From assembly GCA_027924585.1 (NCBI GenBank), contig BSBM01000050.1, positions 2,666,001 through 2,730,000 of the forward strand: a stretch of DNA of 64,000 nucleotides, in the 5' to 3' direction. A model generated the notes under the pieces. That model saw nothing but the letters and a program-made list of their open reading frames with translations, had not been told where the DNA came from and did not search any database. This DNA comes from Larix kaempferi. Its lineage: Eukaryota; Streptophyta; Pinopsida; Pinales; Pinaceae. This document shows positions 56,201 to 64,000 of this stretch, one piece after another (the first letter of the stretch is position 1; each line of letters begins with the position of its first letter). A program made the translations under genes and the position numbers.

Positions 56201-57646
56201 TCACAGTACCACTAGGAAGAAATTCAGACCAGGAGGGTTTCCACAGGTAGTCGAGCCCGAAGGCAGAGAGAACTAACTTAGAAGGGTTTCGGACAATTCT
56301 TTTATATCATTAATACAAGGATGGGAATTGTCCACGTAGCCTCTAAATAATTTAACTTGCCATGGGTCGAAAATCCATAGTTCTCGTGGTGTCTTCAAAT
56401 TATTGTTTCTCCATTGCTAATCATCGAATAGATAAGGTGTGATCATGGTAGGGATATTCCTTATGATCAAAACACTATCATGTAGTCATCTTAATGCATG
56501 ATTAGAAGTTGTCTTCAATATTACTTAGAGGACATAAACCTTGCCCTACAAACAAATTAGAATTTTGTATAGTCAATATTGTTAAAAAGCTCAACGAAGA
56601 TTCATCAATTGGTGTATCATTATAATGATATCATGAGTGAAATAATTAACTATATATTTTAGCCTTATGATTTTATATCATCGCCTAACACACAAACATT
56701 AGGATAATACTTATAATTCCTGTAATATTTGATCAACCTAACGTGTGATTCCATACAAATGAATGCTGTTCAAAACCAAGGAAGAAAAGTATTCTATGCA
56801 TGGAACAAGCCTAACGCATTATAACAAGTTATAAGTTGATGATGTTGTATGAACTATAAATGGATAAGAACACCATATTACTATTGTTATCACACCTCCA
56901 GTCTCATGAGAACGACAGGGGTCACACCCATCGTCGGGACAGATAATTGACAGAGCATAACACAATGCTAGCATTAAGTATTGTTTACGAGGAATTGTTT
57001 CCGTTCCTTTATAAGAGGAGAGGTAAAAGATACAGTATTATTAGGACATTTAAAAATGAAATGAATAACATGACCCAGTGACTTTATACAGCACTAAATA
57101 AGAGACATGGTTACAGCACAATGATAATATCAAAGAGACAATACTTCATAGTAATGCTTATCTCATCCAAAACAAAAGTTATCACATTTTATTTTCAACC
57201 GTCAACTCTCTATCAAACAAGATTTCATGAATATTACAGGAAGGGAAATCTACCTTCTTACACTTGACAACCTGTTAAAGAATATTAGACCCTTACTGAG
57301 CATTATGGTACAGTTAAAAAAATGGTTTAATGCTTTTAAGAGTCATTGCCGACGATCCATACCTTACCTGTATACCTGTAGAAAAAGGACGGATTATGCT
57401 TTAGCTCGAAAGCTAAGTAAGCCAGTCAGCTATGGCAATTCCTCCCTTTGAAGTTAGAGAACAAAAGAAAATCAATAACTGCATTTCAAAACTCACAAGA
57501 TATAAGTACATTAACAGATAAATTAAACAAAATTATGATCATGTAACTAAAACAAACAGATCAAGGAATGCAATTAATAACATTTATTGCTATCTCAAAT
57601 AAAATAAAAATAAAAATTTTATTTTCGGAAATTTCGGGTTTTGACA
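53239..57646. mobile_element. 4.4-kb noncoding TG...CA element, probable giant solo LTR
   Basis: Starts TGTCACATACCCCAATTTTG and ends CGGGTTTTGACA, with the direct repeat ttata on both sides (53234-53238 and 57647-57651). The reverse complement of the right end, TGTCAAAACCCGAAATTTCC, resembles the left end, as is common at LTR borders. I find no internal pair of long direct repeats and no gag or pol, so a solo LTR is the simplest reading. Orientation is undecided: TTTTAAATAG near 53612 on plus and ATATAAAAG near 56306 on minus are both possible TATA boxes. Small frames at 55457-55738 and 55985-56188 have no homology. Confidence 0.65.
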
Positions 57647-57651
57647 TTATA

Positions 57652-59900
57652 GGTTTTTGTTATGAAATCCTAAGGAACCTCTCTTTGACATAACTTGAGT
57701 TGGATCAAAGAGTTACCCTTCTTCACGTTGATCATAACAGGGGTAGTTCTAGTTTGAACAAAGCTAATTCCATGTCGGTGATCAATTGAGTTAAAGGTTA
57801 GTTTGACACTTCGTAACTACTTCTTAGGATCTATATGCACTCTAGTTAGGTCGCGCTATTCTTTAACTCTAGGAAATGATCCTGAAATCCCCAAAAATAG
57901 TTATTCTTAAGAGTAGCTCAGGTTTTTGGGAAAGTATATCTACACCAAGAGTGCATTAATTAGGTATTTATTTGTGCTAACTAGTGCCTGAAAGAGGGAT
58001 TTATTTGTGGTGTCTTCCTAAAGTTTAGTTATGATGAGGGGAGGTATAATAATTGGTCAATATTTGTTGAGAAGGGCCTCTTGGTGGCCAAATATTGCCG
58101 AGATGTTTCACATATGCATCTTATTGATGATGTATTAGGGTGACAAATAGTCCTTGACTATACAGGGGAGACTTAGAGTGATAATAGTCCCCCCCCTAAT
58201 GTATGAGGTTAGGAGCTGATTGTATGATCAAAATACATCGTAGTTTCTTGTATATGGAAAAAGGACATTTTTTTATAAAGGAAGCATGGAGAGATATTAG
58301 AAGGAGAACTGCCCCTATTGAGAGCTCAAGGGGTCCACTTGCATAACTGATAAACCAAATGGGTGATTAGTCAATGGGATCACAATAGAGTCAAGCAGGG
58401 CATATCCATACTTGTTGAGATGTTTCGATAGCATATAAGAGGGACCAAGAATTTGTGAAGCTTGTTTAAGAATTCAATTAGTGATCCTAGCTGAGAAGAG
58501 GCCGTTATGAAATACAATGATGGAACCATGGCAATGAGAAATCCATGTCAAGGTACATAAATACAATAATCTAGAGATGAGAAGAGGTTCAATTTGAGGG
58601 TTGCAACCCATCAAACCATCAGAACCCTTGGTTGATTATGTCATTGTGGTGTACAAAAATAGGACATGTGATGAACAAAGAAGATGTGGGGAATTTCCTA
58701 AAGGGAAATGCTTGCTTCATATCTAAGTCATTGAGAAATGACCTTGTAGAGATGGAATTACAACTAAGAAATGTGGGAAGCTATTTGAAGGGAACTCCAT
58801 ATTGAGGTTGTAGAATTACTTGCACATGTTTAATAAGCAGGAACAATGGACAAGCACATGTGAGGAGATACTTGAAGGAAATATCCCTCCTAAGGGATGC
58901 AAATAAATCTCAAATGTGTGAGATCTAAGGTATTAATCTAATATACTAAATCTCAAAAAATATTACAAATCTAAATGGTTAGATAATACGTTGGATTCAA
59001 GCATGTGAGAAACTACCAAGGAAAAGAACAATGAGGGTTTTCTTTGCTTGTTATGAGGTGATTCATCAAGGGTGAAAGTGGAACTAATGTATATCATGAA
59101 TCTTGGGAAAAATCCCTATAATAAATGTGTTGAGGTTGATAGGGAAAGCCAACTGGAAATCGTTGGTGTACATGCATCATTTTTCATTGCTAGGGGAAAG
59201 AGTGCTCTTATTGGATTTCTCTCCTAGTATTTCGAATCAATAGTGCTCCTGCTAGAGTAATCCTCCTTTTTTAGTGTCAAAGAAATTCCTACTTGGAGTA
59301 ATTCCCATTTTTTAGGAAGTAAGACACCCTCATTGTAGTTCTACTCCTTTTATAGGGATCCTACTACATTTCTGCCCTTGCTTAGGATGAATGTTCCCTA
59401 CTTGGCTATGGTGAACTTGGCTATGCTTCACCAATTAGAATTCAGTTAACTCATGCTTTACCTAGTAAACTGTCTACTTGGATTTCTAAGTCTAGTTAAC
59501 TATAGTTTCTCATGCATGACTGAGATAAATTCCTCATGAGTTATTTCTAGGGCCATTTAACCATATCTACTCATGCATGGCCAAGTTCACTTCCTAATAA
59601 GGGCACACTTTCCTATTCTAGGCTAGTTAAATGCTATGCACTCATGCATAGCCTAGTTAACTGCTTCACAAGGGTGCACTTAGCTATTGGTGGTAATTTA
59701 CTCTTGATATTACACTAGATCTTATGCTTGTGCATCTAATTAAGACTATATTGGTTACCTATATATGAAGGCTTTCATATCATTGGTCAAGCATTTATTC
59801 ATGTTTTATAATTGTGATTTCAACTGTTTAAGAGATATTACATTGCTTGGATCTTTACTTGAATTCTTTTATCTTTTATGGATTGTTATCTATATTACTT
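57652..59900. other. Stretch without recognisable gene; includes the 5' LTR of copia relic 2 at its right end
   Basis: No convincing coding in either strand. The last several hundred bases up to 59940 must contain the copia LTR (a TATA-like CCTATATATGAAGG lies near 59760), but its left border could not be fixed. Confidence 0.5.
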
Positions 59901-59940
59901 CTCCATTTAGCTTCTAGATCTATTTCTCCAAAATCTCACA

Positions 59941-59953
59941 TGGTATCAAAGCC
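59941..59953 (+). promoter_or_regulatory. Primer-binding site of copia relic 2
   Basis: TGGTATCAAAGCC, one base from TGGTATCAGAGCC (initiator Met tRNA). Confidence 0.85.
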
Positions 59954-60019
59954 TTGGTCATTCTAAATACATTGTATACAAGTTTACAGGTGGAAGAAAC
60001 ATATTAGAGTGCATTAGTT

Positions 60020-60800
60020 GGGATGGATCAATATCCTAAGATATTCCTTGTTCCATTCAAATACCATGAATGGAATACTAAAGTTGTGATTCTATTGTGC
60101 AATAAATGCCTCTACGATATCGTAATGGGAATGTAGACCGAGTCAAATTATATTGTGGAAAATGTAAGATGGTTTAATTGAATGGATGAAACTTTTGGAT
60201 TGATATTTATATCAATTTCTCCTGACCTCGTATATCACATTGATGCTGCAAGATATCCTAATAAACTATATACGAAGATGGAAGCACTCTTTGAAAAAGT
60301 AGGATGTGATGAGAGGAAATTAGGTGGAGAATGAGCTCATTAGTTTAAGCTCAAGTAGATTTGATTCTATCCAAGAATTCTTCACAAGATATAAGTTATT
60401 ATTTCTACAACTCAAGTTATTTGGAGTAGAAAATATTGATCAGAAGCTAACTCTCTCAATCCTATCCAAAATGAATTATGAGTACTTAATTTTTGTTTAT
60501 ACCTTCCATGCTATGAAGTTGGCACTCGAAGATGATTGTAAGAATCCTACATTTGGATGAATTTACTCCTTCTTACTCATGAGCAATATAAACTTGTTCA
60601 AATGGGTTCCCTAAAGATAGGTTGTGGGCCTAGGTCAAAGGAGAATTCACTTGTTGCAAATCCAAGAAACAAGAAAACTAAGTGAGCATAATCCAAGATC
60701 TTTGTAGGAGACATTCTCCTCTAAATATTGGAAGACAAATAAGGACAAGATCATATGTGCTTAATATAAGAAACCAATCCATGAAAAAAAAGATTGCATG
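60020..60800 (+). pseudogene. Copia gag and zinc knuckle (relic 2)
   Basis: Open part 60324-60560: FDSIQEFFTRYKLLFLQLKL, DQKLTLSILSKMNYEYLIFV, the UBN2-type gag helix region. Upstream codons from about 60.02 kb (MDQYPKIFLVPFKYHEWNT-like) are interrupted by stops. The knuckle at about 60.75 kb reads CAxYKKPIHEKKDC, with Tyr in place of the second Cys and a stop inside. Confidence 0.75.
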
Positions 60801-61354
60801 AGGAAAGATAATGATTTGTTGAAACAAGAAAACATCAAGGTTCCTAATAATATCAATAAGAAAAAAGTAACTAAATGATTTGAAAATCCACAATATGTAC
60901 GTCATGCACTTGTTATTATATCTCCCTCAACGCCATCTTCATGGGTTTTTTTATTGACGAGCTTCAAAACATATGGCCTCAACGGAGGAAATATTTATTT
61001 ATTTAGATCCATACAATTTCTCTCCCATCTTAATGGGAGATGATGGATGAATTTTTTTATATCAACAATTCAACTAAGGAAGAAGTTTCCATAGATCTAG
61101 GTCTTGTTGATGAAGATATCACTGATGCCTCTTTAATTGCCTCATGTGATATTTTAGATCCAATGAAGAATAATTTATTGAAATTGATGAATAGGTTGTT
61201 GAAAATTTAACAACCAAACAACTTTGGGAACATCAAACTCTTCATGCTACATGTGATCTAGTTGGAGATCCAAAAAGTACACATAGGAATCACTCACGGT
61301 TTCAAAATGATCCTTAATCACTCATTGTTTTAAATCCCTTGATACATATCCACA

Positions 61355-61545
61355 ATTACATAGTCAATGTAGGAGATCCATAGTATTTTGCAAAAGCTAT
61401 AGGAAATCCATATTGGGATGCCTCCATGAATGAAGAACATCCACCTTTGATGAAGAACCAAACTTGGGATATGGGTCCCCTAACTCATGGTAGGAAAAAT
61501 TGTAAGTGCAAGTAGATTTATTGAACAAATATGGTAGCAAATGGA
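61355..61545 (+). pseudogene. N-terminal block of copia RT (relic 2)
   Basis: VGDP, FAKAIGNPYWDASMNEEH and LMKNQTWDMGPL are the blocks that open copia RT, before KWIYR-like and VANGH segments that have lost the frame. RT proper does not follow; after 61.55 kb the homology ends. Confidence 0.7.
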
Positions 61546-63100
61546 CATGAGAGTGATCACGGATGAAGCAGAATACCTAAGATCCTCAACAATATACTCC
61601 TTTTTTGGGGGAGTTCCCCTCTCGGTTTTCCCTCTTTTCTCATTTTTTGGGGATATTGTTGTTGGGAGTCAGTTTTGGCAATATCAACCACCACCAATTA
61701 AGCCTATTTCCCTCTCATTTTTCCCAAAAGGACCCTTTTTGTCAATTTCTATAAGATTGATAGAACAAAGAGCATATCCAAGGCAATAAGTTATATTTAT
61801 TTCCATTTTTTCTAGATTTGATAGGTAAATGTTATTAATGGTAATTTACTAATGTGAGTACCAGAATATTAGGGTTAATTACTTGAATTAGTTCCTATAA
61901 TTCATCCAATATTTAGATGGTAGCGCTTCTCTATGAGGAATCCACTACATGGGTTTTGTTCCTAGGTGCCTTGAGATGGTTTTGAGTTGTTCATATCGAC
62001 TCTAGGATAAATAAATGTAATGCTATCTCTTGTTCAAATCTCCATTCAACAATCTCCACATACACAATGTATAGCGATGCTTGAGCTCGATGCTTGGGCG
62101 AAGGGATATTTTCATGCATTTCATGTTAGGAAAATATTAAATGACAACGATAAATATTCCACCCTTCATTAATGAAGAGATGAAAATAGAACACAAGATT
62201 TATCATATGTTTTATATTTAGCATCAGATTGTTATATCCATTCACCAGATCTACGAAACAGAGAGTGCTTTAAATTCCTTTCATTACTTTAAAGATGTAA
62301 TATATGTGAGGCCTACAGGGAATAAAGAGAGATATAAAGAGAAATCGTAGGGAGAATATCAAAATTATGAGCATTTTACACTCATGAACTCTATTTATTT
62401 TGATAATGCAAAGCCAACTAATGTTTTGAATTTTGGTGTCATAATTTCTTAGTACTGCAATGTTTTCCTCAGTGTGTCTTGGGTTATGAGGGCCCCCTAT
62501 AGTTGGCACACGTTGAGCACTTTTATTCCTTAGTAATTTTTCTTTTGTTCTTTATATATTTGAGAATGCATAGATACATTTTGGGAGTGTTTTACAGAGT
62601 ACACTATCTCATTTGAATTCTGCCATGTTTTGCTTGAATTATGTTTCGTGTGCCTATGTTCTATCTGAATTTTGTTATGCTTGCACATTATCTTGCTTGA
62701 ATAATTTTTGTGGATCATGTAATGGATAAGTTGAATTCATGGTTGCAATTTACAGGAATATCATCTAGTAACTGATAATTTAAAACAAGTGCATGGGAAT
62801 ATTGTTATAATGCACATCATATTCTTTGATATTTGAACACTATTGTAACCTATAAGATTGACCATTTCACTTCTAGTAAATTCTCAGTGAAGCATTGGAT
62901 GTAAATCTGCTCATGATTCCTTCATCTTACAATTATTTAAATTTCTAGTATGGTGCATGTTTGTTAGATTGATAGTCATTTCTATGAATTGAACAGTAAC
63001 TTGCACAAACTCTGTATACATTTCATATGCTTACATTCTTGGATTGATGATTAAATGTAATGGAGTTTGAATGTAATAATCACATATAAACTAACTAACA
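61546..63100. other. No gene seen; right part is presumably the 5' LTR of the Athila-like element
   Basis: The minus strand frames at 62270-62509 and 62530-62718 have no homology. The right border …ACTAACA at 63100 next to the primer site fixes one LTR end; TTTATATAT near 62554 could be its TATA box. The left LTR border is not visible without the second copy. Confidence 0.5.
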
Positions 63101-63104
63101 TTTT

Positions 63105-63121
63105 TGGCGCCATTGCCAGCA
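63105..63121 (+). promoter_or_regulatory. Primer-binding site of an Athila-like gypsy element (tRNA-Asp type)
   Basis: TGGCGCCATTGCCAGCA resembles TGGCGCCGTTGCCGGGG, the complement of plant tRNA-Asp ends used by Athila-type elements; 13-14 of 17 bases agree. It follows the LTR end …ACTAACA|TTTT. Confidence 0.78.
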
Positions 63122-63623
63122 AAATTTTAAAAGGTAATTAGTCGATTTGTAGATGTATTTTCTTATCAGTTGCATAAAATAAGAGATTTTATGTTAATTA
63201 GTGTGTTTTGTATTTAATTTTATGAATGTATACATTTCAATCAAGTAGGAGTGGAAATGGTAAGATGCACATATGACCTTAGTATAGAACTTATGTAGTA
63301 TAAAAACCCTATGCATTCACTTTATTGAGTTTCTAAAACCCTCATCATGTTGGTATTGTATGTATAGATCTAGGGACAACACATATAGATTTTGTAGACA
63401 GAAGAGTAGGTTCCATGATTCCAACCACCTCATTTCACGGTACTATAATGAAACTCCCATATACTAACCTCCTGGCTGGGAGAATACCAAGAAAAAAATA
63501 CACATGTCTTAGGTTATGAGGGCCCCCTATAGTTGGCACACATCATTGACATGTTCTAGAGGTAAAGGAAAATGTAGAATTATGAAACCAATAATTTATT
63601 CTTTAGATGTAGAGGTAAATAAA

Positions 63624-64000
63624 AATTGATTGAAATACCAAAAGAACGATATGAAGAGAACCGAGTGGATGAACCACCATTAACAAAATCTAGTTTGGAA
63701 TCAGTTCCAGAACCTATTCATTTTACCCTCTTTGGAAATATGGTAGAGGAGGAAGAAAGAGAATTAAATGCAAGTGGAGATAAAGATGTGATTTTTGGGT
63801 TTCCAATTCCTAACCTAGATACAAATGTATCTACAAAAAAAATCCCACCTTTGATCCTACCACACTTCCATGGTATGGTTACTGAGGACCTTGACTCCTT
63901 TCTTTTTGAGTTTGACATTTTGTGTTGTAGTTATAACTATGTTAATGATGCACAAAAACTTAAGTTATTTCATGCAACACTTAAATGTTCGACTTTAGGA
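63624..64000 (+). CDS. Athila-like gypsy gag, 5' part, running off the right edge
   Basis: From about 63624 one frame is open to the last base: IEIPKERYEENRVDEPPLTK, then a disordered acidic stretch, then ILPHFHGMVTEDLDSFLFEF, CCSYNYVNDAQKLKLFHATL and KCSTLG, the start of the gypsy gag capsid domain (F-G-x-x-x-E-D-x-x-x-F-L-x-x-F pattern). No ATG is seen at the beginning of the frame; the first Met is at 63738 (NMVEEEERELNASG), and a spliced or upstream start is possible. It is uninterrupted for about 125 codons, so this element may be less decayed than others here. Confidence 0.75.

Larger units (their letters stand above)
59940..61545 (+). mobile_element. Ty1/copia relic 2 (LTR end, primer site, gag, start of RT)
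   Basis: A primer-binding site at 59941 directly follows …CTCACA. Gag, a damaged knuckle and then the first block of RT follow within 1.6 kb, so protease and integrase are mostly deleted or decayed. No 3' LTR was recognised. Confidence 0.7.

Noticed and set aside
57652-59100. Possible gypsy integrase tail on the minus strand
   Set aside because: A few suggestive residues only, with stops in every frame and no motif that could be named.
1-64000. CRISPR arrays, operons, ribosome-binding sites or phage genes
   Set aside because: Nothing of this kind is present; introns, LTRs, LINE and SINE signatures mark a eukaryotic plant genome.

Overview
This window reads as a piece of a large, repeat-dominated plant nuclear genome. 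I see no intact, obviously housekeeping gene. Almost everything recognisable is a relic of a retroelement: Ty3/gypsy (Tat-like with tRNA-Arg type primer site, Athila-like with tRNA-Asp type primer site, and a gag-protease-only type), Ty1/copia, an L1-type LINE with an RNase H domain, a tRNA-derived SINE and a polyadenylated retrocopy. The AT-rich background, old nested insertions and the style of the retroelement proteins suggest a gymnosperm (conifer-like) genome. That is an inference from family resemblance, not a proof.

Layout. 1-7.4 kb: Tat-like gypsy element on the minus strand (reverse transcriptase, protease, gag, leader, primer-binding site, probable 5' LTR), running off the left edge. 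7.4-10.95 kb: a second copy of the same lineage on the plus strand, arranged head to head with the first, lacking reverse transcriptase but keeping an RNase H. 11.1-12.5 kb: a broken, spliced plant-mobile-domain-like gene (minus). 13.8-18.15 kb: gypsy integrase followed by a long downstream ORF of about 613 codons with a coiled-coil tail (minus) and a tRNA-Arg-like sequence between them. 18.149-19.635 kb: a nearly perfect 540-bp inverted repeat around a 408-bp spacer. 23.617-31.290 kb: a three-LTR, two-body tandem of a gag-protease-only LTR element, all enclosed by one 5-bp target duplication (ccatg) and interrupted by a 2.07-kb insertion with 126-bp tandem repeats. 38.218-39.516 kb: a poly(A)-tailed retrocopy with a 12-bp target duplication whose reading frame begins with a histone H3-tail-like peptide. 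40.45-51.39 kb: a LINE split by a copia element (43.493-50.356 kb); the LINE reading frame continues exactly across the insertion. 52.67-52.92 kb: SINE. 53.239-57.646 kb: a 4.4-kb TG...CA element with 5-bp target duplication and no coding, probably a giant solo LTR. 59.9-61.5 kb: second copia relic. 63.1 kb to the end: 5' end of an Athila-like gypsy element with open gag running off the right edge.

How the parts relate: the elements do not form a pathway; the window is a record of successive insertions. Nesting gives a relative order (LINE before copia; tandem LTR element before its 2-kb insertion). Many premature stops are TAG where a Gln codon is expected, which fits cytosine deamination at methylated CAG sites. 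The most unusual objects are the fresh inverted repeat, the long ORF downstream of integrase, the H3-tail-like retrocopy and the tandem LTR array.
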